Source of the DNA: Multivorans sp965116445
GTDB taxonomy: Bacteria; Acidobacteriota; Thermoanaerobaculia; Multivoradales; Multivoraceae
DNA: 64,000 bases
Assembly (NCBI GenBank): GCA_965116445.1
Contig: OZ220688.1
Location: forward strand, 124,001-188,000
Reading direction: 5' to 3'
This document shows, in pieces, positions 1 to 7,703 of this stretch. The notes under the pieces are model-generated. The model was given only the letters and a program-made list of their open reading frames with translations, searched no databases and was not told where the DNA came from. A program made the position numbers and the translations under genes. Each line of letters starts with the position of its first letter. Positions within the stretch are counted from its first letter, which is position 1.

Positions 1-240
1 AGGATCGAGGAACTCCGGAAGCGAGATGGGCAGTCGCTCAAGCAGGTCGTCAACCTGCTGTTGCGCGACGGGCTCCATCGGCAAGGCCGGTCCCGGGCGA
101 AGCCGTACCGCACCCGCCCCAGCAAACTCGGTTTGCGCCCGGGCTTCGATGCCGTGCGATTGAATCAACTCGCCGACGAGCTCGAGGTCGATGGGCGTCT
201 GGAGAGCGAGGCGCGTCTACGGCCAGGTCCGGTTCGCTGA
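1..240 (+). CDS. VapB-type antitoxin, 5' end cut by window
   Basis: The open frame runs from base 1 to a TGA at 238-240 (79 residues visible), so the start lies outside the window. The N-terminal part (RIEELRKRDGQSLKQVVNLLLRDGL) has the helix pattern of a ribbon-helix-helix DNA-binding domain. A basic, Pro/Arg-rich tail follows, as in small antitoxins that precede PIN toxins. The stop codon overlaps the probable CTG start of the PIN toxin gene (CTGA), typical of translational coupling in a toxin-antitoxin operon. Expected role: neutralise the toxin and autorepress the operon. Family placement rests on context and helix pattern; no named subfamily is claimed. Confidence 0.6.
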   Translation, partial: RIEELRKRDGQSLKQVVNLLLRDGLHRQGRSRAKPYRTRPSKLGLRPGFDAVRLNQLADELEVDGRLESEARLRPGPVR

Positions 241-689
241 TCGTTCCAGACGTCAATCTCCTCGTGTACGCGGTGGACTCGGGGAGTCCGTTCCATGCCC
301 GGGCGCGCGGCTGGTGGGACGGCGTGCTCTCGTCGGAGTCGGACGTGGGGCTCTGCTACCCCAGCATCCTCGGGTTCGTGAGGATGACGACGAATCGTCG
401 CGTGTTCGCCTCGCCCTTAGCGGTAGCGGACGCGCTGGATCGAGCGCAGAGCTGGCTGGATCAACCCAACGCGAACCTGCTGGCGCCCAGCGGCCGTCAC
501 TGGTCGATCCTGTCCGACCTGCTGCGGACGGTGAACGTCGGCGCCAACCTGACGACGGATGCGCACATTGCCGCCTACGCCATCGAGCACGCCGGTACCG
601 TGTACTCGAACGACGGCGACTTCGGACGTTTCGATGGCCTGCGGTGGAGGAACCCTCTGGCCGCGACCTCGAGACGGCCCTCAGCGTGA
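237..689 (+). CDS. VapC-type PIN-domain ribonuclease toxin
   Basis: The product is about 150 residues and begins L/M-I-V-P-D-V-N-L-L-V-Y-A, the classic PIN opening with the first catalytic Asp at residue 5. A later TDAHIAAYAIEH segment and the C-terminal SNDGDF motif supply further acidic metal-ligand residues. The start is inferred as CTG at 237, because the next standard start (GTG 264) would delete the catalytic Asp. The CTG overlaps the antitoxin stop. PIN toxins of this kind cleave RNA when freed from their antitoxin. The family assignment is firm; the non-standard start codon is an inference. Confidence 0.8.
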   Translation: MIVPDVNLLVYAVDSGSPFHARARGWWDGVLSSESDVGLCYPSILGFVRMTTNRRVFASPLAVADALDRAQSWLDQPNANLLAPSGRHWSILSDLLRTVNVGANLTTDAHIAAYAIEHAGTVYSNDGDFGRFDGLRWRNPLAATSRRPSA

Positions 690-721
690 CAAGTGGGAGG
701 TGGACCGAGTGGAGCGCCGCG

Positions 722-1001
722 TCAGCTCAGTACCCGGTCGATCACAGTCAGCAGGACGCGAGCCGCACGGTCCGGGACTCGTCGACCCTGTTCCCAGTCC
801 TGCACGGCACGGGCATCTAGTCCGAACCGGTCCGCGAAGCTCTGGCGACTGAGCTGCATACGCTTGCGGAGCGCAACGATGCGCTCAGCCGCTGGATCGT
901 CGACGATTCGGCAAGGCAGGCGCGTTTCGCCGCGCACGCGAGCACACCTCTCCGAGGGCAGCTTCCACCTCGCGGCCCGTTTCCGTTCGCTGAGTCGTCA
1001 T
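722..1001 (-). pseudogene. HigA-like helix-turn-helix antitoxin, frameshifted
   Basis: The C-terminal part (start near 937) reads IVALRKRMQLSRQSFADRFG and then LDARAVQDWEQGRRVPDRAA. This is a classic Cro/C1-type HTH as in HigA or RelE-associated antitoxins. The expected N-terminus of this family (MTTQRTETGREVEAALGEV) lies just upstream in another frame, starting with an ATG at 1001. The two halves join if a single C is removed near 938-945, so the gene looks split by one indel. The protein also ends abruptly after VIDRVLS, shorter than usual. No toxin partner is visible beside it. It may be a decayed solitary antitoxin, or the indel may be a sequencing error. Confidence 0.6.
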
Positions 1002-1253
1002 GAATCTCCCTCTTTCTTGATTCTGCCCACGAGGCGGGAGAGCGCTCTCCGGTCCGCAGGACTCAGGTCGGCCCGATCCGCCTTGGCGTTCCGGCACGCG
1101 TCGCGCGCTACGTCCCATCGCCTCGGCGTCATCCTCGCGCTGCTGCAAGTCGACGTCGGCCTCGGTGGTCCTGTCCACCTTCGTAGCGTCGATCCTCCCT
1201 TCGGGAAGGGTGGCGGGATCGCCGGGATTGATCCCGGCGCGCGTTGTGCTCAT
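1002..1253 (-). pseudogene. N-terminal remnant of a second antitoxin-like gene
   Basis: An ATG at 1253 opens a frame that reads GRIDATKVDRTTEADVDLQQ and then REDDAEAM. This is the N-terminal signature of BrnA/HigA-like antitoxins that normally continue into an HTH domain. Here the sequence degenerates after REDDAEAM and runs in frame into the start of the next antitoxin fragment (722-1001). Its ATG overlaps the stop of the upstream remnant (ATGA), so an operon once existed. The assignment is by recalled family pattern and is moderate at best. Confidence 0.4.
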
Positions 1254-1470
1254 GGTTCGCGACCTGCTTCCTGTTGTTCTGGGGTCCGACTCACTCCGTC
1301 CGGCGTCAGGCCGACCCGCTCGGTGATTGCGTTTCGGGTGAGCTCGGGCTCGTCCCGCAGGTGGTCCAGGATCTGGTCGCGAACGGTCTTCTGGGTAGTC
1401 GGGACAGTTTTCTGGGTAGTGCTTTTGGGTAGTCGGTCGTGTGTTCTGGGTAGTCGAGGCGTCGCCGTCC
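1250..1470 (-). pseudogene. C-terminal winged-helix remnant of an AlbA_2/ATP-binding regulator
   Basis: On the minus strand a frame ending with TGA at 1250-1252 reads TTQKTVRDQILDHLRDEPEL followed by TRNAITERVGLTPDGV. This is the Thr/Gln-rich linker and winged helix that close AlbA_2 (divergent AAA-4) ATP-binding transcription regulators. The linker is visible as short tandem repeats (TTCTGGGTAGT on the plus strand, 1388-1462). The upstream DYPEHTTDYP stretch is in another frame and joins if one A is added near 1424-1427. Everything N-terminal to the linker is missing, so only the 3' tail of the gene survives. Confidence 0.45.
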
Positions 1471-1614
1471 TGCTCGACCTAGTCGTCGCGAAGCGCGCGC
1501 GTCAAGGAGCCCTTCGGCCGGGTGGAGCGTTCGGAAACACTGGACCGATCCGGCGAATGCGATCACGGAGGTGCTGATGGTAGCTGTCTTCACTGGCAAC
1601 ATGCGGCCCTCGGG

Positions 1615-1644
1615 TATTGACTCCGCCGCTCCTTTCTCAATACT
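1615..1644 (+). promoter_or_regulatory. Promoter and candidate operator of the RHH/MazF operon
   Basis: TTGACT (1617-1622) and AATACT (1639-1644) are separated by 16 bp and resemble a sigma70-type -35/-10 pair. A perfect inverted repeat TATTGA (1615-1620) / TCAATA (1637-1642) brackets the promoter and could be bound by the ribbon-helix-helix antitoxin. The predicted transcription start would be within a few bases of the ATG at 1654, and no Shine-Dalgarno sequence is visible, so the mRNA may be nearly leaderless. Confidence 0.5.
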
Positions 1645-1653
1645 GTACCCAAT

Positions 1654-1887
1654 ATGAAGACCATAGCCGTGACCATCGACGAAGAGACGTTGGACCGCGT
1701 GGACGAACTGGCGTCATCCGACCAGTACTCCAGTCGTTCTGCCCTGGTGCGGGCCGCGTTGGCCGGATATGTGGCGCGCGAGCGACGGCTGCGCGAGGAG
1801 GACCGAGAGCGGCGGATCATTCAGGAGCACAAGGAGTCCCTGGCCGACGAGCTGACAGCCCTCGTCGCTGAACAGGCGCCGACTTGA
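1654..1887 (+). CDS. Ribbon-helix-helix (CopG/MazE-like) antitoxin
   Basis: This 77-residue protein begins MKTIAVTIDEETLDRVDELA, the beta strand and first helix of an RHH fold. SSRSALVRAALAGYVARE follows as the second helix, then a charged Glu/Arg-rich C-terminal tail that usually wraps the toxin. It overlaps the MazF-type toxin gene by 4 bp (TTGA), so the two are co-translated. The expected role is toxin neutralisation and DNA binding at the operator overlapping its own promoter. Confidence 0.85.
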   Translation: MKTIAVTIDEETLDRVDELASSDQYSSRSALVRAALAGYVARERRLREEDRERRIIQEHKESLADELTALVAEQAPT

Positions 1888-2225
1888 AGCGGGGGGCCAT
1901 CTACCGGACCCGGGAACGGATGCCTGAGAGGGGTGGCAAGCCCGGCTTCTACGTTGTCGTGTCACGGCCCTTCATCGCCGAGAACGAGGACATCTCGACG
2001 GTCGTCTGTGCTCCGATCTACCGAGGGCATCTTGGCTTGTCGACCGAAGTAGCCGTGGGCGCTGCGGACGGCCTTCCAACGGACTGCTCGATCCGTTGTG
2101 ACTTCCTGGCACTGATGTTCAAGTCGAAGCTCACCGGCTTCGTCGCCGACCTCCCGCGGGCCAGGATGACCGAGCTGGACGACGCCTTGGCAAGGGCGCT
2201 CGGCATCGAATGGGCGGTGAACTGA
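1884..2225 (+). CDS. MazF/PemK-family endoribonuclease toxin
   Basis: This 113-residue protein starts at TTG 1884, overlapping the antitoxin stop. Visible MazF/PemK features are the opening KRGAIYRTRERMPERGGKPG, the FYVVVSRPFI strand, the TVVCAPI core strand, and a late FLALMFKSKLTGFVADLP segment that matches the conserved D-x-V-R-T-L-D-K-x-R-L region of the fold. Length fits the family (about 110 residues). It should be a sequence-specific mRNA interferase held in check by the upstream RHH protein. Confidence 0.85.
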   Translation: MKRGAIYRTRERMPERGGKPGFYVVVSRPFIAENEDISTVVCAPIYRGHLGLSTEVAVGAADGLPTDCSIRCDFLALMFKSKLTGFVADLPRARMTELDDALARALGIEWAVN

Positions 2226-2260
2226 GTGTCGGGGCGAACGCGACGTGGGTTAGACGTCGG

Positions 2261-3140
2261 TCAGCCTTCCTCCACGCGGTAGCGCTCGGCCTCGGCGTCG
2301 TAGTCCTCGAAGCCGACGATGCCGCGCAGATGCTCGAAGTCCAGGACGCGGTCAGGCTGCTCGCCGTTCCCCAGCGATCGAAGAGCATCGAGCATCGCCG
2401 CGGTGGCGGCGGAGAGAAGCGTCAGCGGGTAGGCGGCGATCCTGTAGCCGATCTCCTCGATGCGCGCCGGCGGCAGGAGCGGCGTGTCGCCTCCTTCGAC
2501 CAGGTTCGCCATCTTGGGACCGGAAACCGCTTCGCAGAAGGCGATCATCTCGCTCTCGGACCGCGGGCCTTCGAGGAAGAGGATGTCCGCGCCGAGGTCG
2601 GCGAAGGCCTGGCTGCGGGGCGATCGCCTCGTCGAGTCCGTCCGTGGCGCGAGCGTCGGTGCGCGCCATGATCAGGATGTCGGCGCCCTCCTCGCGGGCG
2701 TCGACCGCGGCGCGCACCCGTGACAGGGCTTCGGCGCGGGAGACGACCCGCTTGCCCCGCGTGTGCCCGCAGCGCTTCGGCGCCTCCTGGTCTTCGATCA
2801 TCACGCCCGCGAAGCCGGCGGCCGCGTAGCTCGTGACGGTGCGCTTGACGTTCAGGGCGTTGCCGTAGCCGGTGTCGCCGTCGCCGATCACGGGCAGCCG
2901 GGTGGCGGCGCAGATGTTGCGGCCCTGGTCGAGCATCTCGCCGAAGGAGATCAGGCCGGTGTCGGGCATTCCGAGGCGGCTGGCGGAGACGGCGAATCCG
3001 CTCATGAAAGTCAACTCGAATCCCGCCTGTTCGATGAGCCGGGCGGAGAGTGCGTCGAAGCAGCAGGGCATCACGCGGAGCCCGGGAGCGTCGATCAGGG
3101 CGCGGAGCCGCGCGGCAGGTAAGGAGCTCAAGCGGCTCAC
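2261..3140 (-). pseudogene. Isocitrate lyase/PEP mutase family enzyme, one-base frameshift
   Basis: Starting at GTG 3140 (overlapping the SDR stop as GTGA), the protein shows GDGDTGYGN (residues 86-94) and KRCGH (122-126). These are the Mg-binding and catalytic-loop motifs of the ICL/PEP-mutase superfamily. The KxCGH loop is typical of carbon-carbon lyases such as methylisocitrate or dimethylmalate lyase. After DEAIA the frame breaks; the continuation (SQAFADLGADILFLEG... to FEDYDAEAERYRVEEG) is in the next frame. Removing one base from the four-G run at about 2617-2620 restores a continuous 292-residue enzyme. It follows the SDR in one operon, suggesting a small-acid catabolic pair. Either a recent pseudogene or a homopolymer error. 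Confidence 0.8.
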
Positions 3141-3910
3141 GATCGGCTGGACAGCCGCGGAAGCGGGGCCGGAACGTAGCGGATCGGCTTGCGGCCTTCG
3201 TAGCAGACCCGGCACTGGCCGGTTTCGTCGCCAGCCGCCGCTTCGATCACGGCATCCGCGATCTGGGAGGGCGGCATGAGTCGAAGATCGGCCTCCCTGA
3301 CGAAGTCCTCGGCCTCGGGACCGAAGATCCTGGTGGCGACGGCGGCCGGACAAACCGCGTTGAGCGTGATTCCGCGCCGGGCGAGGGACGGCGCGAGAGC
3401 GCGCACTAAGCCGACCACGGCGTGCTTGGTCATCGTGTAGACGGGGTCCACTTCCCACGTGATGAGCCCTGCAACCGAGGCCGTGACGACGATCGCTCCG
3501 CCGCCGCGGCCTTCCAGCGCCTGCACCGTCGCACTCAATCCGAACACGACGCCGTCGACGTTGGCTCCCATCGCGCGGCGGTAGACGTCCGCCGGCATGG
3601 CGGCGATGTCGAAGGCAGGAAAGTCGCCCCCGGCGGCCGGGTAGGTCGTCACGCCGGCGTTGAGATGGACCAGATCGAGCCCGCCGTGAGCTTCGACGAT
3701 CCCGGAAACGACGCGCGTCCAGGCGTCCCGGTCGCTTACGTCGAGATGCGCAAACTCGCCGCCGACCGCGTCCGCGACGTCCCGCCCCGCGGCTTCGTCG
3801 ATGTCCGTGACGACGACGTGGGCGCCCCGGGCGGCGAGCGCCTCGCAGGTCGCCCGGCCGATGCCGGAGGCGCCGCCGGTGACGAGGCAGATCTGCTTGT
3901 CCAAGTGCAT
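3137..3910 (-). CDS. Short-chain dehydrogenase/reductase
   Basis: This 257-residue SDR has the TGGASGIG nucleotide-binding motif near the N-terminus, NAG in the NADH-stabilising position (HLNAGVTT), and the catalytic YTMTK (YxxxK) preceded by the Ser of VTASVAG. It is a classical NAD(P)-dependent alcohol or hydroxyacid dehydrogenase of unknown substrate. ATG 3910 (MHLDKQICLVTGG) is preferred over the in-frame 3946 because the Rossmann fold begins immediately. Its stop overlaps the start of the ICL-family gene, so the two are translationally coupled. A perfect 8-bp inverted repeat lies directly upstream of the start. Confidence 0.9.
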   Translation of the reverse strand: MHLDKQICLVTGGASGIGRATCEALAARGAHVVVTDIDEAAGRDVADAVGGEFAHLDVSDRDAWTRVVSGIVEAHGGLDLVHLNAGVTTYPAAGGDFPAFDIAAMPADVYRRAMGANVDGVVFGLSATVQALEGRGGGAIVVTASVAGLITWEVDPVYTMTKHAVVGLVRALAPSLARRGITLNAVCPAAVATRIFGPEAEDFVREADLRLMPPSQIADAVIEAAAGDETGQCRVCYEGRKPIRYVPAPLPRLSSRS

Positions 3911-3911
3911 G

Positions 3912-3930
3912 GTCGAATCACCGATTCGAC
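3912..3930. promoter_or_regulatory. 8-bp perfect inverted repeat before the SDR start
   Basis: GTCGAATC and GATTCGAC flank a 3-base spacer (ACC), immediately upstream of the SDR ATG and spanning the stop codon of the truncated PIN gene. It could be an operator, a translational hairpin, or a scar of the deletion that removed the toxin 3' end. Its position would place the hairpin over the ribosome-binding region of the SDR. Confidence 0.4.
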
Positions 3931-4082
3931 AGTCTGTCACCCACACCCACGTACTCCTCGACGATCTCGCGAGAGAGAACGACCTCCACTCCGCCGTGCC
4001 GCCACGCCTCCAGGACCCGACCTGGCGTGCCTCCGAAGAAGACTCCGGACACGAAGACGTTCGTGTCGATTACGACCTTCAC
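3918..4082 (-). pseudogene. PIN-domain toxin, truncated after about 54 residues
   Basis: A GTG at 4082, overlapping the antitoxin stop (GTGA), opens VKVVIDTNVFVSGVFFGGTP, the start of a COG1569-type PIN toxin with catalytic Asp at residue 6. The frame continues through LSREIVEEYVGVGDRL and hits TGA at 3918-3920. Full PIN toxins of this group are about 130-145 residues, so roughly the C-terminal 60 percent, with most of the active-site acids, is missing. The break point lies next to the palindrome upstream of the SDR gene. The antitoxin remains intact, as expected if loss of the toxin is the tolerated event. Confidence 0.7.
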
Positions 4083-4339
4083 CGGGAGCGGACAGACGCG
4101 ATCGCCGAGGCCACGTCCGATCGCTTCATGCCCGCGCGGCGGGCCGCTTCGCGTGCTTGCCCCATGACCTCGTCGAACTCACGTATCGAGGGCACGGCGA
4201 TCGGCTTGAGCACGATCGTGTCCCCTTCCCCGATGACCACAAACTGGACGCCGGGCTCGAGCCCCAACCTCGTCCGGATGGCATCGGGTATGACAACCTG
4301 CCCCTTCGAGGACATCTTCGTGGTCTGGATCTCGGCCAT
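4079..4339 (-). CDS. AbrB/SpoVT-family (VapB) antitoxin
   Basis: This 86-residue protein has MSSKGQVVIPDAIRTRLGLE, the swapped-hairpin AbrB DNA-binding motif, followed by GVQFVVIGEGDTIVLKPI and a charged helical tail (REFDEVMGQAREAARRAGMK) that normally binds a PIN toxin. It is coupled by a 4-bp overlap to the truncated PIN gene. With the toxin inactivated it is probably an orphan antitoxin that may still bind its own promoter. Confidence 0.85.
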   Translation of the reverse strand: MAEIQTTKMSSKGQVVIPDAIRTRLGLEPGVQFVVIGEGDTIVLKPIAVPSIREFDEVMGQAREAARRAGMKRSDVASAIASVRSR

Positions 4340-4411
4340 GGCAGGAATCTTACCGGTAAGACGATCGCTTGCGACTCTCGACGCAATGTGCAGATTGACC
4401 GCAGCTTCCCG

Positions 4412-5505
4412 CTACCTGCCCCAAACTTCTTCGAAGACGCGGAGGTAGTTCTCGCCGAGGAACTTGCGGATCGTCTCGTCGCTGTGGCCGCGGCGGACCA
4501 GCTCCTCGGTGATCGCGGGGACCTTGCCGATGTGCTCGAGGCCTTCCGGCGCGAGGTCGGCGCCGTAGTGGTCGCTGCCCAGTCCGATGTGGTCCGGGCC
4601 CATCACGTCGAGGGCGGTCTCGATGTCGTCGACGACCTCGGTCAGGTTGCGGTGGGTGATGTGGATCAGCCCCAGCACGCCGCCGTTCTCGGCGGTCGCC
4701 TCCAGCATCTTCCGATCACGAGGCAGTTCGAGGCGCGTCCGGGGCAGGACGCCTTCGCCGAGCCGCGAGTCGGGATCGCTGTTGGGGAACATGGTGGGCG
4801 TCGTGTGGGAGAGTGGCCCACCCGGTCGAGGATCTCCCAGAAGCCGCGCTCGCCGATGTGCACCAGGTCGACGACGATGCTGAGTTCCGCCATTCGGTCG
4901 ACCAGCGCCTTGCCGGCGGCGGTCAGCCCGCCCCGGTCGTCAGCGGCCCAGCAGCCGTCGGCGTAGATGTTGCGGCGGGTGTGGGTCAGGCTCGCCACCC
5001 GCAGGCCGAGCTTGTAGTAGAGGTCGAGGAAGCGCGGGTCGGCGCCCAGCGCCTCGCAGCCTTCGAAGGAGAAGACGAGCGCCACGCGACCGTCCTGCTT
5101 GGCCTGGCGGATCTCGGCTACCGAGGTGGCGAGCACCAGGTCGTCGAGGCGTTCGACCTCGTGGTGCAGGTTCCAGGTCATCTCGAGCCCGCGGTGAAGC
5201 GGGTTGTTGAGCTGCTCGTCGTCGAGGTAGACCGCGCAGAGCTGCGAGGTGATGCCGCCTTCCTTCCATCGCGGCAGGTCGTACTGGCCCATGCAGCCGA
5301 ACCAGATCGTGTGCGCCGACATGCCGAACTGGGCGAAGGGGCCGATGTCGAGTCCGAGGGGCGCCTGCCAGGTCGCCGAGTCGGGGAGTTCGACCCGTTG
5401 GTCGAGCTTCATCTTGCCGTCGCTGACGGGAATCAGGATGTCGCAGTGACCGTCGATCACGATCGATTCACGGTGCAGGGCGGATGCCCGCTCTGAAATC
5501 TCCAT
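4412..5505 (-). pseudogene. Membrane-dipeptidase family (M19) peptidase, frameshifted
   Basis: Starting at ATG 5505 behind a strong GGAGGGG ribosome site, the first 230 residues show M19 zinc-site signatures: DGHCD (HxD), FSFEGCEALG (bridging Glu) and DLVHIGERG. After EILDRV the frame is lost. The continuation in the next frame reads PLSHTTPTMFPNSDPDSR and later GLGSDHYGAD, the remaining M19 motifs, ending at 4412. Adding one C to the CCC run near 4817-4820 restores a protein of about 364 residues. It sits directly downstream of the gamma-glutamyltransferase; dipeptidase plus GGT is the classical glutathione-degrading couple. No signal peptide is seen. Decay or homopolymer error are both possible. 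Confidence 0.8.
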
Positions 5506-5544
5506 CGGTGTCCCCTCCGGGTTCCGGCCGCTTGCGGCGACCGC

Positions 5545-7329
5545 TCAGTGCGACAGCGCCGGACCGCTGAGCAGGGTGGTCGCTGCCGCGCGCCGCTTGC
5601 CGTCCGCCGCGATCGTCGCGCCGACAACGTAGCCGCGCGGCGCGCGCGATTCGACGCCGGCCGGAACCACGTTGATCTTGAGCCCGAGTCCGCGTACGGC
5701 CTCCAGGAGTTCGGGAGAAAAGTCGCCTTCGATGACCTGCATGGAAGGAGAACCCAGTGGGCCGAAGGCGGGGAGGTGCGGCGAGGGAGCGTCGATCGCT
5801 TGCTTGATGTCCATCTCCCAGTCGAGGACGTTCAAGAGGACGCTGATCGTCTTCTGGTGCAACCCGGCGCCGATGGAGGCGAGGGCTGCCACCGGCTTGC
5901 CGTCCCGCAGGACGATCAGCGGCTCGGTCGGGTCGGGCAGCCGCTTTCCGGGGCCGGTCTCGGCGATCAGCGCCTGCTGAAAGGACGCCGAGTCGGGGAT
6001 GGAGATGCCGTCGACGAAGATCGCCGTGTCGCCCCAGGCCGACGTGTTGATCGTGTGGACGACCGCGGCGACGTTGCCGTAGGCGTCGATGGCGACGATG
6101 GCGTCCGAGTGTTTCGGATCGACCGGGGTGCGGACCCTGGTCAAGGGGGCGATGCCCGACTGCATCCTTGCCCACAGCCCCGCGGCGTTCTCCTTGCCGG
6201 TTCGGCCCGCCAGGGTCGCGTCGAGGTCGCCGTACAGGGTGCGGCGCATCGGCTCGGGCAGAAAGACGATGCTCATCAGGTTGGTCATCTGGTTGAGCCA
6301 GAAGAAGGCCTCGGGCGACTCGGAGTAGCGGCCCATGGAAGGTAGATCCGCCGCTTCGGCGAGATTGATCACCTCGGCCACGTGGACGCCGCCCTGCGCC
6401 GGAAGGCCGTGGCCGTAGACGTCGAAGCCGTTGTAGGTGGAGTGCACCGGCTCGGCCGTGAGCGCCGTGTAGCTCCGCATGTCTTCCATCGAGAGCTTGC
6501 CGCCGTCGCGCTGGACCGCCTCGACCAACCGTTCGGCCCAGGGCCCCCGGTAGATGTAGTCGATCCCCTGCTCGGCGACGGCGCGCAGCGTCGCCGCGAG
6601 TTCGGGCTGCCGGAGAAGGTCGCCCTCGCCGAGAAAGGCGCCGTCATCGTCGGTGAAGATGCGGCGCGTCGAGGGAAGGCGGGAGAGCGCTTCCTTGCGC
6701 CGCTCGATCATGCTCGTGTGGATGGCGCCCAGCAGGGAGCCGTTCTCCGCGTAGTGGATCGCCGGTTCGAAGAGGCTGGACCACGGCAGCTTGCCGAAGC
6801 GATCGTGCGTAGCGCCGAGTCCGCCGAAGAACCCCGGCACGAGGGCGGTGCGGCCGCTCGGCTGGTGCTTGCCGCCCGTCGAGGTCGATCTCGGAATCGT
6901 CATCGGCTCGGTCTCGCCGCGGACGGTGTCGTAGGCGCCGTTGATGTTGAATACCTCGCCGCTTTCCGCTTCGTAGTAGACGAGGTTGAAGATCCCGGCG
7001 TAGCTCACCCAGGCGCCGCCGGCCAGCGAGATCTGGGTCAGCGCGGTGGTGATCACGGCGTCGGCGGCGGTGCCGCCCTGGCGGAGAGCTTCGAGACCGG
7101 CCCTGACCGCCGCCGGCCCGGTGGTGCCGCTGATCACGCCGTTCTCGCCTTCGGCCATTGCCTTGTCCGTCTCGAAGAAGGCGTTCAGCTCCTCGAGTGC
7201 TTCGCGGTCGCTCCAGTTGGCCGGGCTGAGGTCGACCGTCGCCTCGTCGCCGGGGCCGGCGAACACGACGGGCGCGGACAGGAGGAGCCATGCAGCGAGA
7301 CAGAAACTGAAAGGTCTTCTCTTGTTCAT
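5545..7329 (-). CDS. Exported gamma-glutamyltransferase family protein
   Basis: This 594-residue Ntn-hydrolase-type protein starts at ATG 7329 (MNKRRPFSFCLAAWLLL, cleavable signal peptide, AGAAGAGG ribosome site). Typical GGT features are EGENGVISGTTGPAAVRAGLEAL and GGTAADAVITTALTQ near the N-terminus and GKRLPDPTEPLIVLRDGKPVAALASIGAG in the small subunit. By my alignment to the usual TTHxSVVD nucleophile box, this protein has KHSDAIVAID, so the catalytic Thr appears to be Ser. It would act in the periplasm on gamma-glutamyl peptides and forms a likely operon with the downstream dipeptidase. The exact substrate is unknown and the nucleophile substitution may mean altered activity. Confidence 0.8.
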   Translation of the reverse strand: MNKRRPFSFCLAAWLLLSAPVVFAGPGDEATVDLSPANWSDREALEELNAFFETDKAMAEGENGVISGTTGPAAVRAGLEALRQGGTAADAVITTALTQISLAGGAWVSYAGIFNLVYYEAESGEVFNINGAYDTVRGETEPMTIPRSTSTGGKHQPSGRTALVPGFFGGLGATHDRFGKLPWSSLFEPAIHYAENGSLLGAIHTSMIERRKEALSRLPSTRRIFTDDDGAFLGEGDLLRQPELAATLRAVAEQGIDYIYRGPWAERLVEAVQRDGGKLSMEDMRSYTALTAEPVHSTYNGFDVYGHGLPAQGGVHVAEVINLAEAADLPSMGRYSESPEAFFWLNQMTNLMSIVFLPEPMRRTLYGDLDATLAGRTGKENAAGLWARMQSGIAPLTRVRTPVDPKHSDAIVAIDAYGNVAAVVHTINTSAWGDTAIFVDGISIPDSASFQQALIAETGPGKRLPDPTEPLIVLRDGKPVAALASIGAGLHQKTISVLLNVLDWEMDIKQAIDAPSPHLPAFGPLGSPSMQVIEGDFSPELLEAVRGLGLKINVVPAGVESRAPRGYVVGATIAADGKRRAAATTLLSGPALSH

Positions 7330-7349
7330 CCTCTTCTCCCCAGGTTGCC

Positions 7350-7452
7350 CACTGGGTGCGCCGGCCGCCAAGCCGGCTCCGCACGAAGGAGCGAGGCCTA
7401 CGGCCTCGCGCGTGTCTCTCAGAAAGCCGACGGGGACGTCGGCGCACCCAGT
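7350..7452. repeat. Composite palindromic repeat with inverted termini
   Basis: This 103-bp unit starts CACTGGGTGCGCCGGC and ends with the inverted form GTCGGCGCACCCAGT. Inside it holds a second hairpin (GCGAGGC-CTAC-GGCCTCGC) and an arm shared, inverted, with the repeat at 22181-22273. It lies upstream of the GGT start. The termini match the dispersed repeats elsewhere in the window, so this looks like a miniature, non-coding mobile or REP-like element. Confidence 0.75.
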
Positions 7453-7703
7453 TATGCGGCCAGTTCCGTGCAAGCTTACGTCGGTCGCGAGTTGGCACTG
7501 TGCATCAATCGCACCAGCAGAGGCGTCAGCCCGCCGAGGACCGCCGCACAGAGCGCCGCCTCGAAATTGGCACCTCTCCGCCGACCGTCGTGCAGCGTGG
7601 AGGCCGGAATCTCGAGCCCGAGGACCTCGCGGTCTACCATGCGGTCGGCGAAGAGGTGGGGCCTCGCTAGTATCGTCGCTCCGCGCAAACGAGGAGCATC
7701 GAC
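7453..7703. other. Intergenic stretch, possible small minus-strand ORF
   Basis: No confident gene is seen between the GGT leader and the SDR. A minus-strand frame with ATG near 7638 encodes about 54 residues (MVDREVLGLEIPASTLHDGR... ending LLVRLMHSANSRPT) with a short hydrophobic stretch. I do not recognise it and cannot call it real from sequence alone. The divergent position means both promoters must lie here. Confidence 0.2.
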
